From positions 14,166,376-14,230,375 of the forward strand of contig NC_135780.1 of assembly GCF_028453695.1 (NCBI RefSeq): a DNA stretch of 64,000 nt, given 5' to 3'. Of this stretch, positions 12,232 through 24,889 are shown one piece after another. Position 1 is the stretch's first letter; each line of letters opens with the position of its first letter. The position numbers were made by a program, and so were the translations under genes. The notes beneath the pieces were generated by a model. The model was not told the origin of the DNA. It ran no database searches and saw only the letters and a program-made list of their open reading frames with translations. The DNA comes from Augochlora pura (lineage: Eukaryota > Arthropoda > Insecta > Hymenoptera > Halictidae).

Positions 12232-13526
12232 GCTGTGCTTAATTAATAGTCAGCGACCACGTACTCATTATCGGGAAACGATTATTCTCGAATATTTTGA
12301 ATACGTATCGAGCATCGGTATCGTCGCGTCGCGGCATATTAGAGATACGGAAATGCGCCGAAAACAAACAAGTTTCCTCCTGCCTTCGCAGCGGAGAGCG
12401 TTCCCCGAGAAATCGTATCTATCGCGTGCGACCTTCCATCATCGAAACCCATTTGCAAAAATGATTTCCCTCGATAACGATCTATTCTCGCACGCCGTCG
12501 ACCCGAAGATCCGTTCCGCGTTCCGTTAACAAATTAATTTGCGCGCAACGCGCGTTTGATTCCGCGCGCCCTCGCGCCTTATCGACTCCCTGTCCTCGGC
12601 TGCCGGCGTGTTTCGCTCGAAATTCTGCGAGAACGAGGGCGCGATACCAATCAGTTTCTTTCGCTATCGAGAGTTCAGACGCAAACGAAGAGGGGATAGC
12701 AATCTCGAGTTGTGCCGCAGCTCGCTGCTCGCATGTCATTTGCAATCCATTAAACCATAGGCACGCATTCAAAGGTTAAAAAAAGAAACATCGGAACGGC
12801 CGAGAGGAGCGATACAAATAATTTTCCTTCGGTCTATCAAGATTTCCCAAGAAAATAAGGGGCCAGATAGCGATCTCGAATGCTTCGTACAGCCGCGCGC
12901 CGCGTCGGATCCGCGTTGCCGTTCCTCGCGCGCCTTCGTAATTCATTGAAAATCGAATCGAGGAAGCTGGCGAATCGAGCGCTCGAAATTTTCTCTCTAA
13001 TATCTGCTGCGATAACGAGGATGGGGCCAGTTGCTTAATATTAGCAACACTCGGCTATCCATTCTCGCTTTAGACGGCGACGTAGACGGCGACGGCGTCG
13101 ACGAGATGGCAACGAAGCCGCGAGAGCGTTTACCGTACGTTCCCAGCGTTTCCCATATTCCTCGCGTGGCCGCGATACCGATCTGAAAAGGCGGAATTCT
13201 TCTCGTGTTCTGGCAAGCGGCGCGATGGCGGGAATACGAGATCGAGACAAAATCTAGGTCATAATTGCTTAGGACCGTCGCGACGTCGTGAATTAAGATT
13301 TTTGCGTAAAGAGACCGCATAGTTATAGCTTGGCACACAGCCACCGCGAAATTATCGGTCAGCAGATCGGCTAATATCCATACAATGTCACGCACTCCTA
13401 TACGCGGGTCAGCGTTAACATCGTTTTCCCTCCGAAATGTACAATATCCGCGCACGACCGTCGCGGCTCGCCTAACGGCCGATTAGAAAACCGGCAGATC
13501 CGAGAGATCGGCCGCATCGCCGAGCA

Positions 13527-13557
13527 GAGCCGTTTCGTTTCGTTTCGTTTCGTTCCG
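13527..13557. repeat. 5-bp array, unit GTTTC
   Basis: About six copies, one with a T to C change. Confidence 0.9.
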
Positions 13558-13773
13558 TTTCCGGAGATCCCGTCGAGCCGACGAGCTCGAGCAGGCGCGA
13601 CGCGCGAATCTAGTTAATCTTGTTAGCAATTGAAACCGGCGATCGCGCCCGTTTGAACGTTGCCGTTTCTTTTCCTGCGTAGACCAGACCAACCGCGTTT
13701 TCATTTTCCAGGCTCGCGCGAAACCGCAACCGCCATTCGCCGACGCGGACGGCGGCGGGCCGCGGCGGGTCGC

Positions 13774-14016
13774 CGCTCGATTTACATTTAATAATCGTTT
13801 GACTACGCTACAAACATGGCGGAACTAAGCAACTAATTACCCGGCCTAAGCTGTCGTAACGCTCGTGTTAACGCCGCAATCCGATTAACTTCCTCGGCAA
13901 TTACTTGGTTTTCGTCGGATACCAAACTGGCATGCCGATTCAACGGCGCGCCGCCGCTCCAGCGCCGCTGAGCGCTTCCCCCGACGCGGCAATAATGAGT
14001 CGGTTAATTAATTACT
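13774..14016. promoter_or_regulatory. Homeodomain-rich island (candidate conserved non-coding element)
   Basis: TTTAATAATCG, CTAATTAC (TAATTA 13834-13839), CCGATTAAC, CAATTACTTGG and GGTTAATTAATTAC (14002-14015) punctuate a repeat-free stretch. It lacks long open frames and contrasts with its microsatellite-rich surroundings. Confidence 0.3.
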
Positions 14017-14453
14017 GAGAAGCCTTGTGTTACAGACAGTTGAGCATCTTTCCTCTATCTTTTTACCGCGGCGTTTTATCGCGAGAACTCGGCCACTTGA
14101 CAATTAAATGGCGGATCAAGCTCCCCCGATCGTTCCCCATTCCACAAACTTGCAACACCGATTCCAATTTTCTACCGATTTTCCAAGAATCTTGCAATCA
14201 TTGTCCGCCAGAAAGTCGAAGCGAGAGAAGCCTTGTCGAAATATAATGTCTTTTGTAGAAGAACGATCCCTAGAAATTTAATGAAAGCTATCCTAATCTC
14301 GGTTCGCTGATTGTCTGAAAAATTCTGGTTCGTGATCGATATAAATTTAATTAGATTCTCGACAAAGGAGCAGAAATATTAGATCCCGCGGGGTAGATTA
14401 GAGCGCGTTGCTCGGAACCCGTAGCATTTCGCGGAAGAAAAGAAAACGACAGA

Positions 14454-14492
14454 GAGGAAAAGAAAAGAAGAGAAAAGAAAAGAAAAGAAAAG
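14454..14492. repeat. 5-bp array, unit AAAAG, with variants
   Basis: Purine-only run of about seven units. Confidence 0.85.
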
Positions 14493-14682
14493 GGAAGACG
14501 AACGAAGTACCGCGGGAGGGGGGAGGGGCGGGGGTGGATGGCAAGAGGGGTCGTCGAATCGGAAAAAAGCGAATAATCGCAGGTCGGCGAAGGTTTTCGT
14601 GCGAGCCTACCCAACATTCCTACCATCGGCTACGAATGTTGCGGGCTCGTACGAAAAAAAGGGTAGCAGATACGGACGGGAC

Positions 14683-14710
14683 AATCTGATTAGCGCAATC
14701 TAATTAACGC
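14683..14710. promoter_or_regulatory. Tandem 14-bp homeodomain site
   Basis: AATCTGATTAGCGC is directly followed by AATCTAATTAACGC: two copies of a 14-mer with two differences, each carrying an ATTA core. This places two factors 14 bp apart. Confidence 0.35.
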
Positions 14711-14737
14711 TGCTTTTAATGGCGTTCATTAGCACAT

Positions 14738-14770
14738 GCGCCCGCCCTCGCCCTCGCCCTCACCCTCGCC
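14738..14770. repeat. 6-bp array, unit CGCCCT
   Basis: About five copies. Confidence 0.85.
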
Positions 14771-14814
14771 ATCCGCGGCTCGTCCACCTACGGCCCCTAA
14801 GCCTCGATCTCCCT

Positions 14815-14853
14815 CCCCCCCCCCCCTGTCCCCCCCCCCCCCCGCCCCCGCCC
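14815..14853. repeat. Interrupted poly-C tract
   Basis: C runs of 12 (14815-14826) and 14 (14830-14843) separated by TGT, then CGCCCCCG. The opposite strand could form a G-quadruplex. Length here is prone to assembly error. Confidence 0.85.
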
Positions 14854-15843
14854 GAGCCACGGTCCCCGTGTGCCCGTGTCCCGTATCTCGGTGTCCCCAC
14901 AGCCCCACGATGCCGTGCGATCTCCCTTTTCTGCCACGTTGACGCTACACCCTCGCCGCGAGCCCGCGAGCCCCTCCTCTCTTGCGGCATCTTCCGGCAT
15001 CTTCGAGTTTCCGCCGAGAAGATTCTCCGCGATCCGATACCCAACGATAAATCATTGAAACGGTCCCCGCGCAAATGTCATCGATCCAAAATCGATCCGG
15101 GCGATCGATCCTCCACAGACGCGATACAAAACGAAAGCGTATTGGTAGCAATGTCGCCACGCGAACCATGCACGCGCACAGTTAAGTGATCTACGGTCTG
15201 GAGAATCTACGGTCTAGAGGGAGCGTCGTTAATAAACATTATATGCGCACTCCACTTACATGTTAAACAGTCTAGGAAAAGTCAAATATCATCCGCGTAA
15301 AATCTTATTTCTCCAAGCCACGGTTCCCAATAGAAACAACTGTGATCCGCTCGATAATAATTCGTGCCAGTTTCGCCAGCAGATTGTATAAATCAGTGCT
15401 GTGTTATTTATGATGTAACGTACGTGTAGCACGTGCTCGTTTCGATTGCGCATTTTTCTTTCTCATTTCTCGCAACCAAGAAGCCCCCGAAAGAGCTCTC
15501 GGATGCCCATCTCCCGATGAAAATATTTCCCGGCTCTACTCTAGAGAGCGTAATCGAATCGAGCGCAGCCGAGGAACACCCTCGGTCGGAAGAGTACGAT
15601 CAGAAGAGTGCCTCTCGCATCGGCTGACCGACGCTTAGTTAACCTTAACCCGGGGCAAACGAAAGGTCGGGCATCGACGTTGGGCTACCGGAAGAGCAGT
15701 GCGTATTTCCATCGAATCGAAGAGAGTCGGTCGCGTGACCAACGCTGGGATAGGCCCGTTCTCGTGCGCGTTTTTCTTCGATTACACGGCTATTCGATAA
15801 GTAGCGGTTTACCCGGTCGACCGCATAAATCGACGACCCAGTG

Positions 15844-15862
15844 GCGCGCGCGCGCGCGCGCT
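15844..15862. repeat. (GC)n
   Basis: Alternating GC run with Z-DNA potential. Confidence 0.85.
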
Positions 15863-16017
15863 CCCGCGAATCCATATTCATCGTCCCGAAGTGCATAAAA
15901 TTACGATACAGAGAGTGAGAGAGATAGAGAGAAAGAGAGTGAGAGAGGGAGAGAGCAGAGCGCGCACACTGCACGCTGCACGCTGGAAACTGCACGGTGC
16001 GGCGCGGCGCGCTTGTA

Positions 16018-16041
16018 CGCAGCAGCAGCAGCAGCAGCAGC
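16018..16041. repeat. (CAG)n
   Basis: Seven to eight CAG triplets. The reading frames around it are not convincing coding sequence. Confidence 0.9.
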
Positions 16042-16939
16042 GTGTTGCGGCCGGCTTACGTTCACGTTCACGTTCACGTGTCAACGTGGACGGGCTGAAT
16101 TATGGGCTCCTCGATAAATCTGATAGCGATTAATACCCGCGCGAAGTGAACCGAAGGAGAAACCAAAATATACGCGTACACGCGCCGGTGTCTTAATTCG
16201 TTTCGACTCGAAGCGCGAGAGCTACCCCTCCCCGAGTCCAATTACGTCTACCGACGTTAACGAATATGGTCGGCTCTCGATACCTGTAATCCCGATTTCG
16301 CATAGTCCGGCGAGAAACGCGGAACCGTTCGAAACTGTTTTAGATAATGCGGCCTCCCCTTGTTTCAACGTCGTCGCGGCGAGCTTAATCGTTCGTGGAA
16401 TCGGCCCGGTCGCGTTCGCCGATCTCGGGCTATCCGTAGGAGACGCATTTCTCGACCAATACTTTCTCGATGAAAGGAATCGCGTGAGCCATTGGCCGAT
16501 CGTCAAACATTTTCGGGCCGCTGCGCTGAAATAATTTAAGGAGCGATTCGATAGCCGCTATCGCGGTATCGCATGCCCGTTCGGAGTAAAGCGGATAGAT
16601 AGGAGAACGGCCGAAAAGGGAGAGAACGGGGAGAGCGAGAGCGAGAGGGAGAGGGGGAGGGAGAAGGCAAGGGCAAGTGGCCGGGGAAGGGAGCATTGTC
16701 GGGTGAAACGCGAAAAAAAATTCCGCGAAAAGTTTTACGTCCGATCGCGCATCTACGGAATGCCGAGTCGATAAAGGCAGCGATTGCAACATTATCGTCG
16801 CGTACATTACAAAATTATTTACGATCAATAATTCCTTATCTTGTACTGCGGCAGCCATTAACGGGGCCCACTTACGGCTTTACTGGCCGTGCGGCGTATT
16901 ACGGACTGCTCCTCGGGTATAATAAGTGTTTCTCTACAC

Positions 16940-17047
16940 TGTATTCTGTATTCTGTATCCTGTATCCCGTATCCCGTATCCCGTATCCTGTATTCTGTAT
17001 GCTGTACTCCGTATTCGATACACCGTATTTCGTGATTCGTATTCCGT
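16940..17047. repeat. 7-bp array, unit TGTATCC/CCGTATC
   Basis: About fifteen variant heptamers (TGTATTC, TGTATCC, CGTATCC) with variant types in blocks. The consensus is the reverse complement of the array at 34681. Confidence 0.9.
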
Positions 17048-17223
17048 GAGTAGGAGTACGCGCGCGGGACATTCGGAGATCGGCCGACCACAAAAATGAT
17101 GGTCGCTGAAAAATCGGCGGCGATCGAGAGCGATCGTTAAACGGAATCACCGCGTCCTCGAGACATTCCGAGCACGATCGATCCGTCTCGCAGAAGCTGC
17201 CGCAGATTCGAGTAGATCGAACC

Positions 17224-17228
<5 letters not shown>

Positions 17229-17254
<26 letters not shown>
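17229..17254. repeat. (CT)n tract
   Basis: Thirteen CT units. Confidence 0.9.
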
Positions 17255-17987
17255 CCCGTCGTTTTTATTAAAGCCGAGCGACCGTTGGTCAAGGTTGATC
17301 ACGCCGACGACGAACAAACAATTGAATAAAAAAGGATCCAAGAGTTGCTGCTCGATACGCGTTTACAGGAGAATCTTCCGTTCCATCTTCCTCGATAAAT
17401 CGATTTGCGTGTCGTTGGAGGCAGCGTCGTTGTTTGAGAATCGTTGCGACGTAAAGCGATCATCGGGTTGTTCATCGAAGGCCGAGGAGGTCGAGGTGCC
17501 CAACGTCGACTTTCGTTTTCGGATGGATTGCGACAGCCTAATCGGCGGAGGCCCGCAAGTTGTTCGCCGCGGACGTAAAATCGCACTCGATTTTCTACCT
17601 AGGACAGGCTAGACTTCGATCCGTCATAAAACGAAACTTTCCCCATCGGAATTCCTGAAAAGTATCGAGACCGTCTGCCCTTTGGGTTCTTCGCGACGTT
17701 GAACCTGGTCTCTCGGACTCCGAAAGGAGATCTCGCTCGGATCGCATCATCGAACAAACGTTGCAAGAGATCAACCTTTCCCGTAACTCGCCTTCCAAAA
17801 TGAAACGAAACTGCGAGGATTTTCTACGAAAAGTTCTTTAACGCCTCCGAATTATATTATTCGTCGGGAATCGATGGCTCCGCGTCCGGCACTTTCGAGG
17901 TCAAAATCGTTCGGACCACCGCGCGCGCCGCTGGAAAGAAACGTCGTCGTGACACTATCGAATCGAGACGGCACGGACGCGGCACGA

Positions 17988-18022
17988 CGAGGCGAGGCGA
18001 GGCGAGGCGAGGCGAGGCGAGA
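17988..18022. repeat. 5-bp array, unit GGCGA
   Basis: About six copies and degenerate edges; complement of the GCCTC family. Confidence 0.9.
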
Positions 18023-18520
18023 CGCCGTCAGAAAATGGAGGCTCGGTGCGAGTCGTGTGCCACGTAGAATGCCGCGTTATTGGCAAGAAGCATGCGATAC
18101 CCGCAAAACATGCATAAATGCATAGCCGTCTCCCAGATGCGCGGGGATACCGCGGAGATCCCCCGGTCCGACAACACCAGCCAGCCAGCCAGCCACCCCT
18201 TTTTGCTCCCTTTGCGCAATCCCTACCCCATCCCCATTTCCCATTTGCCACCCCCGACCGGCCCGGTATTCCTAGGCGGTCTTGCACCGCCACCCGCGCC
18301 ACCCACGCCACCGAAACCGATTGCTTCGCTCGCGGCAGAAAAGCTGTCTTTTTCGATATCGCGCCGGTCATCCTGCTATTCCTGCCGCTGCCACAGTTCG
18401 TCGACGTCCCTCCGACGTCCCTCGACGTCTTTCGACGCCTCGATATCGCCCCGCAAGAGGCCGCGGCAAAATAATTGTCTCGCGGATACGGTCGAACCCT
18501 CTAGCATCCGAATAGACGGT

Positions 18521-18543
18521 TCGATCGATCGATCGATCGATCG
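18521..18543. repeat. (GATC)n
   Basis: Self-complementary tetranucleotide run, about six units. Confidence 0.9.
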
Positions 18544-19195
18544 TAAACCGCGCGTGGTACCTTTAAACACGGCTGGTTCAACAAATTATTCTCGCGAACA
18601 TAGTAGAGTGACCGAGCAGCCATTCCACGTCCGGAACGCCGCGACTCGCAACGCAAGGCGTTCCGAATGCGCGCCACGTAGAAGGTTCGCCGCAAACGCG
18701 ATCAGAAACAACCGGCGCGACGCTAATGCTAACTCTGATTGTCGATTCCTCGCTGGTATCTGCTAAGCAATTCGCGCGACGATTATCCTTGCCTGCAAGG
18801 ACCAATGAAATCCACGTGGAATATCGTTAGATCAGCCCCGCTACTCCAGCCATGATTTGTAGCGATAATAAACATGAATCGTTCCGATAATCGTACGATA
18901 AAATTGACACTGTTCGTTAATATATGTATCGGCTGCAGCACCAATAAATAACCCGTTTTCGGCTGTATCCAGGTTCGATCTCGTATTCGAATCGATTCGA
19001 GAGCCAAAGAAATCGGATCGAACGGTATCGTTATAGCAACGCTGGCTAATTGCGGATTTCAAAGAAACGGCGCAACGCACAGATTCGTTTTCCCAGAATT
19101 TTCAGCAATCGGGCGTAGATGACAATCTTCGAAAGCGGTTTGTCCTTCGATAAACCTGATCGCGATAGAACTTTCTCTATCCGAGATGCAGCAGC

Positions 19196-19252
19196 GCGGG
19201 CAGCGCAGGCGGCGCAGAAGGCGCAGACGGCGCAGACGGCGCAGGCAGCGGG
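19196..19252. repeat. 9-bp array, unit GGCGCAGAC
   Basis: About six imperfect copies. Confidence 0.85.
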
Positions 19253-19534
19253 GTGCGAGAACGTTTAGCTATCCGAGGAAGCGAATCGCGATAGACGCTT
19301 ATCGCGGGACGCGGTTAAACGAAACGAACGAGTTAACTGGTTCTTTCAAGTTAACAAGCACGCGTAATAATCCTATCGGTGGAGGATTAATCGGCGTCTC
19401 TCGGCGCGCCGACATTGAACCGTTAACTCAGCCAGCAGGAAATCATTGTGCAGAATCCTTGAAGAAGCCCGACAGCGGAGAAAGCAATAGAGGGAGGGGC
19501 ACGCTGGGAGACGGAGAGCGAGCGAGCTAATGGG

Positions 19535-19560
19535 AGAGTGAGAGAGAGAGAGAGAGAGAA
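19535..19560. repeat. (GA)n tract
   Basis: GA run with one GT interruption at its start. Confidence 0.85.
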
Positions 19561-20266
19561 CGAGGCGGTGAAAAGACGAAGGCAATTAGCACACGCTTGC
19601 TATGCGAACCGCGAACAGGTGGCTCGCGATCGCGAAATTCCTGACGCTTAGGCGCCTCCCTTGATTGGCACTTGATTCAGCCGCGGCTGCCACGGCTCGA
19701 GTTTTCTCAAGGCGGCGCGGCACCTCAAACGATCCTCTGTAACGACCGTCGCGTGAAGACATTGCCTAACATCGAAAGCTTTCGGATCTGCCTGGCACTT
19801 TCCCACGCGTCGTACGGACTACGCGATCGATTCTTCAGATGCCAGTTCGCTTCGCTAGCAGAACTTGATTCGGTGCGGTTTTTCTTGGCTTTCTCGCATC
19901 AAATATTTCCTGGGCACAGTCGTCGCCTACGAATCAGTTGCTGCAAAGTGGCAAACCTTGTCCTGGTCCAAAGTCGAGGTGGTCCGCTTTAATTTCAGCT
20001 CGCTGCCAAATTCAAAAGTTCTCGCGGAGCACGAATTTCCATGGGACATCGCGAATCGAGGACAGAAAAGGCAAAAGGAATTGGCGCGACGTCTCGATCG
20101 GATACCGGTTTTCCCAGAGCATCCGGCACGGCGTGGCAGCGGCGTGGCAGCGGCACGGCAGCGGCATGACACGATGAGTCAACGCGTGCATGAGTTTCTC
20201 GACGAGCGCCGACCGCTCGAGCCACGAGACGACGAGAGTTGGCGTTGTTTCACGAGAGGCTGTCGC

Positions 20267-20316
20267 GTCCCGTCCCGTCCCGTCCCGTCCCGTCCCGTCC
20301 CGTCTCGTCCCGTCGA
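20267..20316. repeat. 5-bp array, unit CGTCC
   Basis: About nine copies with one CGTCT. Confidence 0.9.
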
Positions 20317-21075
20317 TCCGGCGACTTTCTTAAGTGGTGTAATGGACGAGCCGTGTCTGTACTCCCTCATTCGTCGCAATAGTTATCGGTCCCAGATATC
20401 GATACACGGCGCCTCGGTGCGCCTATCTAGCCGCGAACAGAGGCCGCGCCGCGCGGAGTCCCGGCACGCCATTAATAATATCGATAAATAATCCGCTATT
20501 GCATCTGACAAAGACGAAAGGGAAGCCTCGTTTCTCCGAATCGGGTACGCGCGTACCGCCGTCTTCGCCCGTAATCGCCGCGAAAATGGCGAGTTTGCGA
20601 GAGAAGTATTCGCCGGTGATCGAATGGCAAGACAAATACCTCGCGATAGTACTCGAGGCGGCCGAGATAAGCGCGAAAACCAGGTATCAACCGAACCGAC
20701 GCGACGCGACGCGACGGAATCCTTCTTCCTCTCGTTCCTGTCCGACCGCATTGCACCGGCCTTACTCACGCGATACCTTGTATCGAAGCTGCGACGATTC
20801 TCTTTGCGCGAGATCGATTCCTCGCTCGTTCTCCAGTTTTTTCATTTTTTCAATCCTTCCACTTTTACGCGACAGTTTTACCATTCCAAATGACACGCAA
20901 TCGTTTTTAAAACTGAAAAAGTAAGGGAGAATCAACGGGGAAAAATGATCAGGCTCGACGCTCGAACGATTGCGGCCGGACCTCTTTAGAATCGAAGGCG
21001 TTAAAAATCGTTGAGGGGAGCGCTCGATCATCGCGATCGTTCCAGTAATAACAGCGGGGTTTATTTCGTTGCGAT

Positions 21076-21113
21076 TCGCGGCGGCTCGCGGCGGCTCGCG
21101 GCGGCTCGCGGCG
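21076..21113. repeat. 10-bp array, unit GCGGCGGCTC
   Basis: Nearly four copies. Confidence 0.9.
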
Positions 21114-21256
21114 CAGACCCGCGCCAAACATTTGTACCGTCATTTGTGGTTAATGGCGGTTAGTTTCGCCCGGACGGGTGACGTCATTAATCATCGAGAT
21201 CGTCGGCGTCATCGCGAGAAGGCGGACAGCTCGTCTAAGGTGTTTCAAGTTAAGGA

Positions 21257-21300
21257 GTGCCTGGCTGGCTGGCTGGCTGGCTGGCTGGTTGCCTGGCTGC
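21257..21300. repeat. (GGCT)n
   Basis: About eight perfect tetramers and then degenerate copies. Confidence 0.9.
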
Positions 21301-22684
21301 CTGCGGATCGCGTCCCGCACACGCGTCCGTTTGTGCGCGACCGGCCAGATATCGATCTCGGTAATTGAATCGACCGATCGGGGTGTCCCGCAGCGCGCGA
21401 TACGTCCCTGCACGATCCTCTCCTCCAGATTTTTAATCGCGAGCCCTGTGAGAACGGGCATCGTGGAACACGCGCGGAACGCGGAACGCGGAACGCCCCT
21501 CGATCGCGATCGAATCGCAGAAACTCGTCCTCTTCTACCCAATCCTCTAGTTGCAATCGTAAACGAACGAAAAAGTTATGAGACGACCTTTCAAAATTTG
21601 CGGATACGATGCGAAATCGAACGTGGACGAATTGCGAAGATCTAGGACTCGGAACCATAACTTTGGAAACTTTGAAACAAGTGACAACTTGCGATCCAAG
21701 GTCTGGTAATTTCCTAAAAGCGAAGCTGCAAAATCTGACTCGGAACTTCCATCGAGAAGGAAGACGGCGGCGACGCGGTGGTCGCAGCGGACCGTGAAAC
21801 AATTGACGCGATTTTGGTTCCGCGACTTCCGATACAGCCGATAAACTACAGAAGAAAGGGGTTGCCCGCTGGCCACCCGCTTCCGATATTTACGGGCTAC
21901 AGCGAGCCGTTCTCGCCATCCTTATCGGGCTCCGCTATAATAGCTGCAGCTAGGTGGATCGTACACAACCGCACCCCTACCGAACGGCTACCCGACTCGC
22001 CACAATTCCTCCACACCTGCAGGATACTGTTTTCAGCTATTTCTTCGACCTGTTCCTGCGACTCGCATCCAAATACTCCTACTTGCGCTCGGATCGAATA
22101 CCCGCGTTGTTCCTTAGGTCGTAGACGCAGCTTCTATACTAACGGTAAGCGAGAAAAAAAATCAAAATTGCCGATGCTACAAAAAATTCCAGCTATTTTT
22201 TGGAGAGGCAGCGTTTCGATGCGAAAGAACGACCAAGAAGGTTGAAAAGGATTTTTTGAACGCGTCGCTCGGTATTAATAAAGCGAAAGAACCGCGACGA
22301 GGCGAGCAGTTATAGAATGAATAGAACAGGATAGATGATATGCTACGAAGAATCGAAAGGAAAAGCCCGGAGCCGGCAAAGCGCGACGATTAAAAAGGAA
22401 AGAATTTTATTAGGACATTTACATCGCTCACGGCTAGACAGTTTGTACCAGACGGGAATAAAAATAAAAGGGCGCGTATAGCAGGATCGGTAGCGTTCGC
22501 CGTTTAATTGGGGAAAGGCGACGCTCCACCGGTCCCGTTATCGCGTTATCAGTCCGCCCGGGGAAAAAAGCCTTCAATGTCTACGTCCGAACAATTCTTC
22601 TTCATATCGGGAACGTGTGGCCGGACGCGGACCCGTGCACGTACACGTTGCATACAAATGCCTCTATGTGTTCCCGCGCGCGAT

Positions 22685-22745
22685 AGAAAGAGAGAACGAG
22701 AAAGAGAGAGGGAGAGGGAGAGGGAGAGGGAGAGAAAGGGATAGA
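22685..22745. repeat. (GA)n and (GGGAGA)n purine tract
   Basis: GA-rich start followed by GGGAGA hexamers. Confidence 0.85.
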
Positions 22746-23875
22746 GAGGGAGGGCGAGAGAACAGCCCCCGCCTCGGCCATCGTCAATCCGATAAATTCG
22801 CCCTTTCTCCGCGACCGCCCTCGCAGTCGTTATCGTAGCGGCAATGCTTTTCCAGACACCGGAGAAATAGTTCTCCAGATAGTGGAGGAAAGTGCGCTTT
22901 TTTCTGCGGGCGCGCTGATATCGCCGACGATTCCGTATCGACCGAATGATTTCTGGCTCGAAACAAACGATGCTTTCGGGTGTAAATGAACGCACGATAA
23001 CTTTTGCTATTTATCAAGCCTCGAGCCTCGAGCCTCCCCAACCCCTGTTCCACGAACCCTCCACGCCACCAACGCCAGTCCTCCGAAACGTCGCGACCCG
23101 TTTGCTCAAGGATCCTCCGGATCGAATGGACAAATACTCTACCTCGTCTACGATATTCGCACCGTTGGAGCTCCCACTGCATCAAGCTTTTCGGAATGTA
23201 CCGGCGTACGGAGAATCCGCTGCCAGCCAGCCCTTCGGCCAAACTCCACCGATCCGCGTCCATCGAGGCGGATGCCAGGAGCGAAGCGAGCGAACTGTCG
23301 CGACTTAATGGGGGGCCGGCAATCGATCAAGCAACCCCATCGCGCTCGAGCATTCCCTTCGGCTCGGTTGCATTTCCTTGCTCTATTAAGCAATCGCCGA
23401 GCCGAATTGCACGACAGGCCTCGTGTCTCGAGAGCGTCGTCGCAGGAGGCGTCATCCTCTGGGTTAGGCTTGCTCGCTCGAGCTGACCGCGCGAAACGTT
23501 CCCGATAAAACGGTCAGCCGTCGCGTCGCGTCCCGTTGCGGCGGCGACGGAGGCGACGGCGGCTGGGCTGGCACCGGGGATAACTGGAGGGATGAAAACA
23601 CGTATCGAGGGAAGTAGTGTGGTTGGTCGGTGTTTCGCTGGGACAATGGAACGACAGCCGAGCTTTCTACTTTTGCGCCTACACCGAGCGGATAAAAGCG
23701 GCCGAGCGAGGCGGATTGAAAAACGCCAAGGGATCGGAAGCGACTCTCTTCCCTCTATCTGTTCTCTCTCGAGATGATGTCCTTTCCCTCTCTCTCGCTC
23801 TCTTCTGCTTCGCCAGTCCGGCGACTGCTGCTGCTACCTTCGCGATATTCATTTGCGAATCAAAACCGAGCGGCT

Positions 23876-23936
23876 CGCCGCGCCTCGCCTCGCCTCGCCT
23901 CGCCTCGCCTCGCGTCGCCTCGCCTCGTCGGCCTTT
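23876..23936. repeat. 5-bp array, unit GCCTC
   Basis: About nine copies with one GCGTC. Confidence 0.9.
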
Positions 23937-24552
23937 CTCTTCTCCCGCCTCGTCCGCTTGCTTCCTGCCAACGTCGTTGTTCCGACGACCACTTTTTACC
24001 GTTTTGTTAAATGTTACCGTACAGAGCGCCGGCTCTTATCGCCGCGACGCTACACGATGCACCTGCATTGAGCCGACCGCGACAAGAAAAACCTGGCTCG
24101 ACATTAACGGGGAAATTATGTTAATCGAGCCCGGAGAATTGAAATTTCCAAGCTTCCCGCCACCGCGCCGCGACTAATCTGCTGCGGGCTAAGCGAAGGC
24201 TCGATGATTAACTCCCGAAAAAGCTCGAGGTGTCCGGAAAATTTTTAACCTTAAACAAATTCGACGATTTCCCACCACTGAATTCTAAGGTTTTGCGCAT
24301 TTCGTAGGTTCTCGGTCGTGGTCGTTGCATTCGAAGAAATAGGAAAGCATCTTCCAAGTGTCCCTAATAATTTTGTACAACCCAGTAACGTTTAATAACC
24401 ACCCCGAACCCACGAAATTGTCCCTCGACAGCGTCGCCGGCCGAGTTGCAGAATCTTTTCGATGTATAATTGGATGAAACTGTCGGAAAATAAATTTTAT
24501 CTCGTTTACGAGCGCGCGTGCGCAGCCGGGGCGGCAGAACGGCGGGACCCCT

Positions 24553-24591
24553 CGGTTGCCCGTTGCCCGTTGCACGTTGCACGTTGCACGC
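24553..24591. repeat. 7-bp array, unit GTTGCAC
   Basis: Five copies in two blocks: GTTGCCC and then GTTGCAC. Confidence 0.9.
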
Positions 24592-24889
24592 TAATGGGAA
24601 TGTGTGCAACGCGGCGTACGTGTGTATCCGTAACGGTGCATCCAGCAACGCCGAGGATGGAAGAAAGTTGGAATATGCAGGTGCTGGACAAAAACTAAAA
24701 CAGCAGCAGAGTGGCGTGATAAGGTGCGCGCCGCGCGGACCAACCCCCTCCTGTTCCGGCGGTCCCTTCGTTCTCCCGAATCCAACCCCTATCAAACTCT
24801 GTCCCGCGCACCGACCCTCTAGGCCGTGCAGCCGAGCAGCCAGCGCTCTAGGTCCGGCCATTGCAAAAATTCAGCCGGAAATTTTCATC

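Larger units (their letters stand above)
1..13770. other. Repeat-rich intronic block, no gene seen
   Basis: GC-rich, CpG-rich DNA with long chance frames created by CGA/TCG-rich words and tandem repeats. Beyond the repeats and site clusters listed I see no exon, tRNA or transposon end. Confidence 0.5.
14020..24880. other. Repeat-rich intronic block, no gene seen
   Basis: Many tandem arrays separated by 0.3-1 kb of unique sequence. Candidate open frames are arginine- and serine-rich and domainless. No transposase, reverse transcriptase or RNA gene recognised. Confidence 0.5.

Noticed and set aside
16018..16041. CAG repeat as a poly-glutamine coding exon
   Set aside because: Flanking sequence in the Gln frame is repeat-derived and no exon boundaries are convincing.
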